The notes: generated by a model not told the origin, from the sequence alone. Numbered from the stretch's first letter, positions 6,803 through 14,447 are shown. The stretch is 22,516 nt of DNA from Clostridiales bacterium (GCA_018369015.1 JAGZDD010000051.1:1-22516); one strand, 5' to 3'. Program-made: numbers and translations.

Positions 6803-7258
6803 ATGTTTTGGATAATACTGGCGGCGGCTGTGGCTGTGGGCGATTTGTGGATTAAAAAATGGATCAGAGAAAACAAGGAAATCAATTCCCGGAAACCGAT
6901 TTTGGGCGGCAGGATTATTATAACAAAATATTTTAATCCCGGAGCAATGCTGGGGCTTATGAAAGACCATGCAAAGCTTTTGGCCGGCGTAACTTTAGTG
7001 GCCCTTGGAATGATTTTGGGCTTGCTTCTTTCTGTTTCAGGACGGCGGGGGAATATTGTGATGAAGCTGGGGCTTTCCCTGCTCTTAGGAGGTGCTGTGA
7101 GCAATGCTTTTGAGCGTTTTACATGCGGAAAGGTGACAGATTATTTCCGTATATCCATTGGCTGTAAAAAGCTTGAAAAAATCATATTTAACATTGGTGA
7201 TTTCTGCATATTTGCCGGAAGTATCCTGGCAGCATTAGGAAGCATGGGAAAGCGCTAG
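6803..7258 (+). CDS. lspA: Signal peptidase II-like membrane protein
   Basis: A 151-aa, four-segment membrane protein resembling lipoprotein signal peptidase, which cleaves prolipoproteins after lipidation. The start at 6803 follows AAGGAGG by 6 nt. Family landmarks: GDLWIKKW at 13-20 (usual DQxxK), NPGAMLGL at 45-52 (usual NxGaAFG), GGAVSNAFERFTCGKVTDYF at 96-115 and FNIGDFCIFAG at 129-139. The two aspartates expected to be catalytic are D113 and D133. Departures from the consensus are S100 (usually G), E104 (usually D in NxxDR), and G132 (usually A in FNxAD). It may therefore be a divergent paralogue rather than the main lspA. It stands alone behind the promoter at 6550, without rluD or another usual lspA neighbour. 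Confidence 0.72.
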   Translation: MFWIILAAAVAVGDLWIKKWIRENKEINSRKPILGGRIIITKYFNPGAMLGLMKDHAKLLAGVTLVALGMILGLLLSVSGRRGNIVMKLGLSLLLGGAVSNAFERFTCGKVTDYFRISIGCKKLEKIIFNIGDFCIFAGSILAALGSMGKR

Positions 7259-7313
7259 GACGGTTAAAACGCGAACATCAGGTGCTTGCGGCTGGCTGTG
7301 GATATTAACCGAC

Positions 7314-7352
7314 GTAACAGCTTGGACATGCCATCTCGGATTCACGCAGCTA
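7314..7352. repeat. GTAAC-end repeat fragment
   Basis: GTAACAGCTTGGACATGC followed by CATCTCGGATTCACGCAGCT matches the left end of the repeats at 2462, 14650 and 18288. The rest of the gap (7259-7394) shows no gene and only weak secondary structure. Confidence 0.6.
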
Positions 7353-7394
7353 TCGCGGATGAATCATTATTTGATAAAAATTTTGTGAATTGAG

Positions 7395-7423
7395 TAGACT
7401 TAAATGCGTTTTTAGGATATAGT
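7395..7423 (+). promoter_or_regulatory. Candidate ftsH promoter
   Basis: TAGACT (7395-7400), a 17-bp spacer and TATAGT (7418-7423). The -35 matches 4 of 6 and the -10 5 of 6. Transcription from here would make a leader of about 140 nt containing both 52-bp units. Confidence 0.5.
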
Positions 7424-7449
7424 AATTAAGTATGGAAAAGTATATCCAT

Positions 7450-7553
7450 AAGGAAATCCCGCAAGGGGATAACCTGATGCCGTAAAGGACGCGGCAATAA
7501 TAAGGAAACCCCGCAAGGGGATAACCTGATGCCGTGAAAAGCACGGCAATAAT
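7450..7553 (+). repeat. Two tandem 52-bp leader units (ftsH)
   Basis: Unit 1 spans 7450-7501 and unit 2 spans 7502-7553. Both start AAGGAAA and end AATAAT; the bases after unit 2 are again AAGGAAA, now as the ftsH ribosome site AAGGAAAGGAGG. Each folds into a short GC hairpin with a GCAA loop and a second hairpin (GCCGTG/CACGGC in unit 2). They differ mainly inside hairpin 2 and at position 8. No match to a riboswitch I can name. Confidence 0.88.
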
Positions 7554-7571
7554 AAGGAAAGGAGGAAAGCT

Positions 7572-9800
7572 ATGGATAATAAACAGGATGATAAAAATAA
7601 AAAGAATAAAAGTATAATGAATTGGGTTATTATTGGTGTTTTGGCACTGATTGTCATGTTATTTTTTAACTATTTATCCGCGCAGCTACGCGAAAGCCGG
7701 CGGCAGGAAATAACATATAATCAATTCCTTGACTGGATTGAAAAGGATGAAGTTAGGGAAGTTCTTGTAAAAAATGATGGAACTATAGAAATTACCCGAA
7801 AAGACGAAGATCCCATGCTGGGGATGACTTATTATACAGGTTCGATGACCGATTTGAATTTGACGGACCGCTTGACGGATGCCGGGATTGACTTTAAGAG
7901 AGAAATTCAAAAATCCAGCAATACGCTGATGACGATTTTATTATACTATATACTGCCCTTAGTCATTATCTATGTTGTAATGATGTTCATCTTCAGAGCC
8001 ATGTCTAAGGGCGGCGGTGTGATGGGCGTTGGAAAGAGTACGGCAAAGGTTTATGTGCAAAAGCAGACCGGAGTAACATTTAAGGATGTTGCAGGACAGG
8101 AGGAGTCAAAGGAATCGCTGCGGGAGATCGTAGATTTTCTTCATAATCCTGAAAAATATACGAGTATTGGCGCAAAGCTTCCAAAGGGCGCCCTTCTTGT
8201 AGGGCCTCCGGGAACTGGAAAAACCCTTCTTGCCAAGGCTGTTGCGGGGGAAGCCAATGTACCCTTTTACTCTTTGTCCGGTTCGGATTTTGTAGAAATG
8301 TTTGTCGGTGTGGGTGCGTCCCGTGTCCGCGATTTGTTTAAGCAGGCACAGCAGTCTGCCCCATGCATTATTTTTATCGACGAGCTGGATGCCATCGGAA
8401 AGAGCCGTGATTCCCGCTATGGCGGAAATGATGAGCGTGAACAGACACTTAACCAGCTTTTGGCAGAAATGGACGGTTTTGATACCTCTAAGGCAATTAT
8501 TATTCTGGCAGCGACGAACCGGCCGGAAATTCTTGACAAGGCGCTTTTGCGTCCCGGACGCTTTGACCGCCGGATTATTGTAGAAAAACCCGATCTTAAA
8601 GGCCGTATTGATACGTTAAAGGTTCATGCTAAAAATGTCCGTATGGATGAAACTGTGGATTTCCATGAAATTGCTTTAGCGACAAGCGGGGCCGTAGGAT
8701 CGGACCTTGCAAATATTATTAATGAAGCAGCGTTGAATGCGGTTAAGCACCATCGCCAGGCTGTTTCCCAGGCGGATCTGTTCGAGTCTGTGGAGGTTGT
8801 TATTGCAGGCAAGGAAAAGAAGGACCGTGTGCTCAGTGAAAAAGAGCGTAAAATTGTTTCCTATCACGAGGTAGGCCATGCCCTCTGCGCGGCGCTTCAA
8901 AAAAATACGGAGCCTGTCCAAAAGATTACCATTGTGCCTAGGACCATGGGCGCTCTTGGCTATACAATGCAGGTGCCGGAAGAAGAAAAATATCTCATGT
9001 CTAAAAAAGAGATCGAGGAAGAATTGGTTGTTCTATACGGCGGGCGCGCTGCGGAGTATGTGCGTTTTGAGTCTGTAACTACAGGCGCTTCCAATGATAT
9101 TGAGCGGGCTACGGCGCTGGCCAGAGCTATGGTTACTCAGTATGGTATGTCCGAACGGTTTGGCCTTATGGGGTTGGAATCTATTGAAAACAGGTATCTT
9201 GACGGAAGAGCTGTTCTTAATTGTGGTGATACTACCGCCGGTCAGATTGACGAAGAGGTTATGAAAATCCTTAAGGTAGCTTATGATAAGGCGGTCAATT
9301 TGCTGAGAGATAATTTAGAGGTTTTAGACAAGATCAGCGCTTACCTTATCGAGCACGAAACGATCACCGGTAAGGAGTTTATGCATATTTTTAATCAGGT
9401 TAAAGGCCTGCCTGACGAGGACACGAGTGATGAAGAGCCTTCTTTGGCTGCCGCACCAAAAGAAAAAGATCCAGTCCTGACAGAGCCAAAGACGCAAAGG
9501 AAAAAGTCGGATGACTTTGGCGGATATGGGCCGGAAAATTCAGGCGATCAGCCGGTACACCGTGTATCTATGCCAGATGAGCTTGGACCTGGAAATCAGG
9601 GAAATGGCGGCGGCCATGGTTGTGGTGTTTTTCCTCTGTCGGAGGAAAATGTGTGGCCGCCCGTAAAGCAGCCCGCTTCAAATCCAGAAGAAACGTCAAA
9701 GAACGATGAAAAGATGTCAAAAGACGATAAGACGGAAGATTCTGGAAAGGACAAAGATTCTGGAAATAATTTTATATCGGCCGGAAGTATTAAAGATTAA
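7572..9800 (+). CDS. ftsH: ATP-dependent zinc metalloprotease FtsH
   Basis: Membrane-anchored AAA+ protease that degrades misfolded and regulatory membrane and cytosolic proteins as a hexamer. The 742-aa protein has a transmembrane helix at about 17-35, an extracytoplasmic domain, a second helix at about 119-142, Walker A GPPGTGKT (211-218), Walker B IIFIDE (266-271), the second region of homology TNRPEILDKALLRPGRFDRR (315-334), the zinc motif HEVGH (432-436) and the probable third ligand D509. The start at 7572 has a near-ideal AAGGAAAGGAGG. After about residue 612 there is an unusually long, charged, low-complexity tail of about 130 residues with a GNGGGHGCG patch. Translation or stability is probably influenced by the tandem leader units. 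A terminator follows, so it is a one-gene unit. Confidence 0.97.
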   Translation: MDNKQDDKNKKNKSIMNWVIIGVLALIVMLFFNYLSAQLRESRRQEITYNQFLDWIEKDEVREVLVKNDGTIEITRKDEDPMLGMTYYTGSMTDLNLTDRLTDAGIDFKREIQKSSNTLMTILLYYILPLVIIYVVMMFIFRAMSKGGGVMGVGKSTAKVYVQKQTGVTFKDVAGQEESKESLREIVDFLHNPEKYTSIGAKLPKGALLVGPPGTGKTLLAKAVAGEANVPFYSLSGSDFVEMFVGVGASRVRDLFKQAQQSAPCIIFIDELDAIGKSRDSRYGGNDEREQTLNQLLAEMDGFDTSKAIIILAATNRPEILDKALLRPGRFDRRIIVEKPDLKGRIDTLKVHAKNVRMDETVDFHEIALATSGAVGSDLANIINEAALNAVKHHRQAVSQADLFESVEVVIAGKEKKDRVLSEKERKIVSYHEVGHALCAALQKNTEPVQKITIVPRTMGALGYTMQVPEEEKYLMSKKEIEEELVVLYGGRAAEYVRFESVTTGASNDIERATALARAMVTQYGMSERFGLMGLESIENRYLDGRAVLNCGDTTAGQIDEEVMKILKVAYDKAVNLLRDNLEVLDKISAYLIEHETITGKEFMHIFNQVKGLPDEDTSDEEPSLAAAPKEKDPVLTEPKTQRKKSDDFGGYGPENSGDQPVHRVSMPDELGPGNQGNGGGHGCGVFPLSEENVWPPVKQPASNPEETSKNDEKMSKDDKTEDSGKDKDSGNNFISAGSIKD

Positions 9801-9841
9801 AAAACGTGCTGCTATACCGGATGTTGGATGACGGAATCACC

Positions 9842-9878
9842 AAAAACCTGATAAGATCTCAGATCTTGTCAGGTTTTT
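9842..9878 (+). terminator. Intrinsic terminator after ftsH
   Basis: AAAAACCTGA (9842-9851) pairs with TCAGGTTTTT (9869-9878), and AAGATC with GATCTT inside; one T-G mismatch and a TCA loop. The A-rich 5' arm and T-tract make a good bidirectional terminator. Confidence 0.85.
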
Positions 9879-9902
9879 ATAGTTAACGAAGGAAGTGATA
9901 AT

Positions 9903-11759
9903 ATGTTTGATATTGAGGAAGAATTGAAAAAACTGCCGGCCCGTCCGGGAGTGTATATTATGCATGACAGCCATGATGATATTATTTATGTGGGTAAAGC
10001 GATCAGCCTGAAAAACAGGGTAAGACAATATTTTCAGAGCAGCAGGAACCTTTCGCCAAAGATTGCCAGCATGGTTCCAAAGATTGCCAGATTTGAATAT
10101 ATTGTCACGGATTCGGAACTAGAGGCTCTTGTACTGGAATGTAATTTGATTAAAGAACACCGGCCTAAATATAATACGATGCTTAAGGATGATAAAACCT
10201 ATCCATACATAAAGGTGACGGTTAATGAGCCTTATCCGAGAATTATAATGACCCGGAAAATGAAAAAGGACGGCGCCAAATATTTCGGACCATTTACGAG
10301 CGGTCTGGCAGTGAAGGACACAATTGAGCTTTTGCGCAAAATTTATAAAATCCGCAGCTGCCAAAAATCTCTGCCTAAAGAGATCGGCAAAGACAGACCG
10401 TGCCTGTATCATCATATTGGCCAGTGCGAAGCGCCCTGCCAGGATTATATTTCTGGTGAGAAATACCGGGAAAATGTCCAGGGAGCGCTAAGCTTCCTTG
10501 GGGGCAATTATAAAGAAGTGCTCCAGATGCTTAAAAGCCGGATGCAGGCAGCCTCCGATGCCATGGAGTTTGAAAAGGCTATTGAATACAGAGATTTACT
10601 CAATAGTGTTTCTCAGATTTCCCAGAAGCAAAAGATTACCAGCTCACAGATGGATGACCGGGATGTCATCGCCTTTGCAAAGGCTGCCGACGAAGCCGTT
10701 GTCCAGGTGTTTTTTATCCGCGGCGGGAAGCTTATCGGAAGGGATCATTTTTATCTTACAGGCGTGGAAAATGACAGCCATAGTGAAATATTGACGGCTT
10801 TTGTAAAACAGTTTTATGCGGGAACCCCCTTTGTTCCAGGGAACCTTTTGCTTCAGGAGGAGATTTTAGAGGCGGATGTCATTACCCAATGGCTCTCTAA
10901 GCGCAGAGGGCAGAAGGTGACTTTGACAGTTCCCAAAAAAGGGCAGAAAGAGCGGCTCGTAGAATTAGCTGCTGGGAACGCCAGCATGGTACTCCAAAAA
11001 GACAGCGAAAAAATCAAGAGAGAAGAGGCGCGTACGATTGGGGCGGTAAAGGAGATTGCCAGGGCCATCGGTATCCCATCCATTAAGCGCATTGAGGCCT
11101 TTGATATTTCAAATATCAGCGGCTATGAAAATGTAGGTTCTATGATTGTATACGAGGACGGCAAGCCAAAGAAAAACGCTTACCGGAAGTTTAAAATTAA
11201 ATGGTTTAAAGGGCAGGACGATTACCAGTCCATGGAGGAGGTGCTGACCCGGCGGTTTACCCATGGGCTGGAGGAGCAAAAGGAGCTTAAGGCGAAGGGA
11301 ATGGACGCCGCTATGGGAAGCTTTTCTATATTTCCTGATCTGATTATGATGGACGGCGGCCGGGGCCAGGTGAATGTAGCCTTAAGAGTACTCGAGCGCC
11401 TTCACCTGGAAATCCCGGTATGCGGTATGGTTAAGGATGACCACCACAATACCCGGGGCCTTTATTTTAATAATGTGGAAATACCGATCAGCCGCACATC
11501 TGAAATGTTTAAGCTTATTACCCGCATCCAGGATGAGGCGCACCGGTTTGCCATTGAATACCATCGGAGCCTGCGCCAAAAGGGGCAGGTCCATTCGGTA
11601 CTAGACGATATTGAAGGTATTGGCCCGGCAAGACGAAAGGCTCTGCTGCGCCATTTTAAGGAAATTGAGGCCATTGCCAACGCTTCAGTGGAGGAAATGT
11701 CAGCGATTGATTCTATGAATATCAACGCTGCCAGGAAGGTTTATGATTTTTTTCATTGA
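9903..11759 (+). CDS. uvrC: Excinuclease ABC subunit C
   Basis: UvrC makes the two incisions around bulky DNA lesions after UvrA and UvrB loading. The 618-aa length is normal. Domains in order: GIY-YIG nuclease (about 13-95, GVYIM ... IIYVGKAISLKNRVRQYF); cysteine-containing region with CLYHHIGQCEAPC; UVR motif (about 200-235, MEFEKAIEYRDLL); RNase H-like 3'-5' nuclease core (EAFDISNISG ... PDLIMMDGGRGQVN ... VKDDHHNTRG); and a C-terminal helix-hairpin-helix pair (GIGPARRKALLRHF). The start at 9903 follows AAGGAAGTG. It lies just after the ftsH terminator and upstream of hprK, as in many clostridia; no clear promoter was recognised in the short gap. Confidence 0.97.
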   Translation: MFDIEEELKKLPARPGVYIMHDSHDDIIYVGKAISLKNRVRQYFQSSRNLSPKIASMVPKIARFEYIVTDSELEALVLECNLIKEHRPKYNTMLKDDKTYPYIKVTVNEPYPRIIMTRKMKKDGAKYFGPFTSGLAVKDTIELLRKIYKIRSCQKSLPKEIGKDRPCLYHHIGQCEAPCQDYISGEKYRENVQGALSFLGGNYKEVLQMLKSRMQAASDAMEFEKAIEYRDLLNSVSQISQKQKITSSQMDDRDVIAFAKAADEAVVQVFFIRGGKLIGRDHFYLTGVENDSHSEILTAFVKQFYAGTPFVPGNLLLQEEILEADVITQWLSKRRGQKVTLTVPKKGQKERLVELAAGNASMVLQKDSEKIKREEARTIGAVKEIARAIGIPSIKRIEAFDISNISGYENVGSMIVYEDGKPKKNAYRKFKIKWFKGQDDYQSMEEVLTRRFTHGLEEQKELKAKGMDAAMGSFSIFPDLIMMDGGRGQVNVALRVLERLHLEIPVCGMVKDDHHNTRGLYFNNVEIPISRTSEMFKLITRIQDEAHRFAIEYHRSLRQKGQVHSVLDDIEGIGPARRKALLRHFKEIEAIANASVEEMSAIDSMNINAARKVYDFFH

Positions 11760-11784
11760 TGTGAATGGTTAATTATGATAAAAT
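11756..11784 (+). promoter_or_regulatory. Candidate hprK promoter
   Basis: TTGATG (11756-11761), overlapping the uvrC stop, a 17-bp spacer and TAAAAT (11779-11784) with a TGA extension. The -10 lies inside the 15-bp arm TGATAAAATATTTGC, which recurs at 11949-11963, so a second TGATAAAAT extended -10 exists closer to hprK. Confidence 0.45.
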
Positions 11785-11963
11785 ATTTGCGTAGCAAATA
11801 TTTTATCGCGTCTTTTGCGCGGCGGCGCAAGACGTCCGGTGGACGTCTGTTTTGCGCCGACCGAAGCGGAGCGTAGACCGTAAGCATGCCTTCCGTTGCG
11901 CGAAGGTACGCATCGCAGGCGGAGCCATATCACGGCTGCTTGCGGCCGTGATAAAATATTTGC
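11776..11963. repeat. Foldback element flanked by 15-bp repeats
   Basis: TGATAAAATATTTGC occurs at 11776-11790 and again at 11949-11963. Just after the first copy, following a GTA loop, lies its inverted copy (11794-11807). The core between (11808-11948) is GC-rich and contains the palindrome GACGTCCGGTGGACGTC (11831-11847), an inverted relative of the 53-bp tandem units at 18414-18572, and a hairpin ATCACGGC/GCCGTGAT at its right end. In reverse complement the core also has GCTCCGCCTGCGAT and ACGGAAGG, like the 4708 core. No gene is present. Confidence 0.8.
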
Positions 11964-12031
11964 AGAGTGTATAGGCTGGGAACGTGCTGTGTACACATAT
12001 ATCAAGCATACCGCAGGTAAGGAGGGTACCC

Positions 12032-13000
12032 ATGTTTGAAAATGGCAAGGGCAATTATAGTGTAAAGCTGAGTAAGATTATTGACAAGCTGGGGCTTACA
12101 AATTTGAATCCAAATATAAATACAAGTAAAATTCTTATAAAACAGACGGATATTAACCGTCCGGCACTTCAGTTAGCGGGATTTTACGATTTTTTTGACA
12201 ACAACCGGCTTCAGATTATAGGGAATGTGGAATTTTCCTATATTAACCAAGTCTATGAGGATAAAGGGGCCGCAAGTATTGAAAAAATGTTCCAGACGGG
12301 AGTTCCTTGTCTTGTTTTTTGCAGAAATAACCGTCCCTGTGATGCGATTATCGAGCTTGGGGATAAATATGGAATCCCTGTGCTTTTGACGGACATGGGA
12401 ACGTCATATTTCCTTGCAAAAGTAATGCATGTGCTTAACGAGGAGCTGGCTCCGAGAATTTCAATCCACGGCGTTTTGGTAGATGTTTACGGAGAGGGCG
12501 TTCTTATTATCGGGGAGAGCGGTATTGGTAAGAGCGAGGCTGCTCTGGAACTCATTAAAAGAGGGCACCGCCTTGTGTCCGATGATGTTGTGGAGATTAA
12601 AAAAATTGGAGAAGATGTCCTTGTAGGAACGGCCCCGGACATTACCCGGTATTTTATTGAGCTTCGCGGTATTGGGATCATTGACGTAAAAACGCTTTTT
12701 GGTGTAGAAAGCGTCAAGGAAACTCAGAATATTAATCTTGTTATAAAGCTGGAAGAATGGGACAGGGATAAAGAGTATGACCGTCTTGGAATGGAAGAGC
12801 AGTATACGGAGTTCCTTGGACATAAGGTTGTCTGCCATTCAATTCCTATCCGGCCGGGCCGGAACTTGGCGATTATTGTTGAATCTGCCGCAGTCAATTA
12901 CCGTCAGAAGCAGATGGGCTACAATGCAGCCCATGAGCTGTATCGCCGCGTGACCGGAAACCTTCAGAAAAAACGTGCTGAAAGCGAAGGGGAAGCATAG
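12032..13000 (+). CDS. hprK: HPr kinase/phosphorylase
   Basis: HprK phosphorylates HPr and Crh on Ser46 using ATP or pyrophosphate, and dephosphorylates them, setting carbon catabolite repression in Firmicutes. The 322-aa protein starts at 12032 after AAGGAGG; an ATG at 11984 has no ribosome site and adds a non-family extension. The N-terminal domain begins VKLSKIIDKLGLTNLN. The kinase domain shows HGVLVDVYGEGVLIIGESGIGKS with the Walker A at 161-168, GHRLVSDDVVEI (178-189, catalytic D184/D185) and the HprK signature LRGIGIIDVKTLFG (211-224). Its targets may include the HPr-like protein encoded at 17792, which keeps Ser46. It is followed by a glucokinase gene after 113 bp. A foldback element separates it from uvrC. 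Confidence 0.97.
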   Translation: MFENGKGNYSVKLSKIIDKLGLTNLNPNINTSKILIKQTDINRPALQLAGFYDFFDNNRLQIIGNVEFSYINQVYEDKGAASIEKMFQTGVPCLVFCRNNRPCDAIIELGDKYGIPVLLTDMGTSYFLAKVMHVLNEELAPRISIHGVLVDVYGEGVLIIGESGIGKSEAALELIKRGHRLVSDDVVEIKKIGEDVLVGTAPDITRYFIELRGIGIIDVKTLFGVESVKETQNINLVIKLEEWDRDKEYDRLGMEEQYTEFLGHKVVCHSIPIRPGRNLAIIVESAAVNYRQKQMGYNAAHELYRRVTGNLQKKRAESEGEA

Positions 13001-13002
13001 GA

Positions 13003-13079
13003 GTAACCGTTTGGCATAGCTGAACTGTTACGTGTAGGATGAAAAATAGCAGCAGTTTGGCCATCTGAGCTGTTACGCT
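13003..13079. repeat. Two GTAAC/GTTAC-type short palindromes
   Basis: 13003-13031 is a 13-pair hairpin with one mismatch from GTAAC to GTTAC around an ATA loop. About 40 bp later a second, weaker copy ends in GAGCTGTTACG. They fill the hprK-glk gap; no T-tract follows, so termination is doubtful. Confidence 0.6.
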
Positions 13080-13113
13080 AAATATATATACACATTTAAG
13101 GAGGATATTTAAA

Positions 13114-14058
13114 ATGTCTAAAATTTGCTTTGGTATTGATATTGGGGGAACAACGGTAAAAATCGGCGTACTTTCTATGGAAGGAACGCTTATGGATAAG
13201 TGGGAGATCCATACCCGTACAGAAGAAGGCGGAAAATATATTCTTGAAGATATTGCGGCTTCCGTAAAAAAATATATTGCAGACAAAGGTATTGACATGG
13301 CCGATGTTGTGGGCGCAGGCATGGGCGTTCCGGGCCCTGTAAAGAGCGATGGAACCGTGCTTATGTGCGTAAATCTTGGCTGGGGCGTATTTAACTGTGC
13401 CGAAGCTTTGAGCAAGCTTCTTGGCGTTCCTGTAAAGGCAGGAAATGACGCCAATGTTGCGGCGCTTGGTGAGCAGTGGCAGGGCGGCGGCAAGGGCCAT
13501 GACGATCTTGTTATGGTAACTCTTGGGACCGGCGTCGGCGGCGGCATTATTCTTGGCGGCGAAATTCTGGCTGGCGTGTGCGGTGCTGCCGGTGAAATCG
13601 GCCATATCCACATTGTAGCTCCGGAAGATACGATTGGCACATGCGGCTGCGGCAATCAGGGCTGTCTTGAACAGATTGCTTCCGCGACAGGTATCGTAAA
13701 GCTGGCCAAACGTCTTGTTGAGGAAACAGACACTCCGACATCTCTGCGTGATCTTGCTGAGATTACTGCAAAGGATGTCCTTGACGCAGCAAAGGCCGGG
13801 GACGCGGGCGCCGGGAGTGTTGTCGATAAGATGGCAGATTATCTTGGCAGTGCCTTAGCCGCTATCTGTGCTGTTGTGAATCCTGAAATTATCGTTATCG
13901 GCGGAGGCGTATCGAAAGCCGGACAATACCTGATTGATAAGGTTTCGGCTGCCTTTAAGCCAAAAGCTTTCCATGCGTTAAGAAATACAGAATTTGCCCT
14001 TGCAACTCTTGGCAATGATGCCGGTATGGTTGGAGCGGCAAGACTGGTATTACAATAA
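13114..14058 (+). CDS. glk: ROK family glucokinase
   Basis: Cytoplasmic ATP-dependent hexokinase of the ROK family, probably phosphorylating glucose to glucose-6-phosphate. The 314-aa protein starts at 13114 after TAAGGAGGATA. The phosphate-binding motif is GIDIGGTTVKIG (7-18); the probable catalytic base is D112 in GNDANVAALGE; GTGVGGGIILGG lies near 143-154; and the ROK zinc site is H164 with C177, C179 and C184 in GEIGHIH ... CGCGNQGC. This arrangement fits the glucokinase subgroup rather than ROK repressors, since no N-terminal helix-turn-helix is present. It follows hprK, consistent with a role in glucose metabolism under catabolite control, and ends in a terminator. Confidence 0.93.
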   Translation: MSKICFGIDIGGTTVKIGVLSMEGTLMDKWEIHTRTEEGGKYILEDIAASVKKYIADKGIDMADVVGAGMGVPGPVKSDGTVLMCVNLGWGVFNCAEALSKLLGVPVKAGNDANVAALGEQWQGGGKGHDDLVMVTLGTGVGGGIILGGEILAGVCGAAGEIGHIHIVAPEDTIGTCGCGNQGCLEQIASATGIVKLAKRLVEETDTPTSLRDLAEITAKDVLDAAKAGDAGAGSVVDKMADYLGSALAAICAVVNPEIIVIGGGVSKAGQYLIDKVSAAFKPKAFHALRNTEFALATLGNDAGMVGAARLVLQ

Positions 14059-14097
14059 ACAGATGTGCCGCCTTACGGCGGCCCTGTCATACAATCC

Positions 14098-14153
14098 TGC
14101 CCCGTAAAAATGCTCGCTCGTGATGCTAAAGCTTTTTTACGGGGGCTTTTTTA
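14098..14153 (+). terminator. Intrinsic terminator after glk
   Basis: GCCCCGTAAAAA pairs with TTTTTTACGGGG around a loop of about 20 nt, followed by GCTTTTTTATTT. A smaller GCCGCC-TTAC-GGCGGC hairpin precedes it at about 14068-14083. Confidence 0.8.
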
Positions 14154-14380
14154 TTTCATAGGAAATTGCTTTCCTATGAAGTAAAATACCCCACAGCAAG
14201 CTACGGGGTATTTTACCCTCGCGGCAGTCGCCAAATGGACATGCAAGCATGTCCGCTTGGCTCGTTGCTCGCGGGAATAAAAAAGCTCCGCTTTGGATCG
14301 CACTGCGGCGGAATGGAAGATGCTGCTTGCGCGACCCGCCGCGGGCGGGGGATCCTGCCAAGCAGGATTCTTTCTTGTTC
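14145..14380. repeat. Second copy of the 4668 element, with extra module
   Basis: The AT-rich hairpin TTTTATTTCATAGGAAA (loop TTGC) at about 14149-14186 and the GC core at about 14283-14378 match 4668-4801 closely. Between them lies about 100 bp absent from the first copy: a perfect hairpin GTAAAATACCCC/GGGGTATTTTAC near 14181-14217 and a stem on CCAAATGGACATGC/GCATGTCCGCTTGG. The terminal hairpin 14350-14370 keeps pairing with a G-T change. A minus-strand frame is open through both copies but has no gene signals. Confidence 0.8.
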
Positions 14381-14416
14381 TATAGAATAAAAAAACACAC
14401 ATCCGATGTTATGTAT

Positions 14417-14447
14417 GGTAACAGTTCAGCTATGCTGAACTGTTACC
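14417..14447. repeat. Perfect GTAACAGTTCAGC palindrome
   Basis: GGTAACAGTTCAGC (14417-14430), a TAT loop, and its perfect inverse (14434-14447): a 14-bp stem. This is the cleanest copy of the GTAAC/GTTAC palindrome family in the window. The following 14448-14600 shows no gene that can be supported. Confidence 0.8.

Noticed and set aside
13547..13741. Minus-strand ORFs overlapping glk (also at 12894-13655).
   Set aside because: They are shadows of the strongly supported ROK gene.
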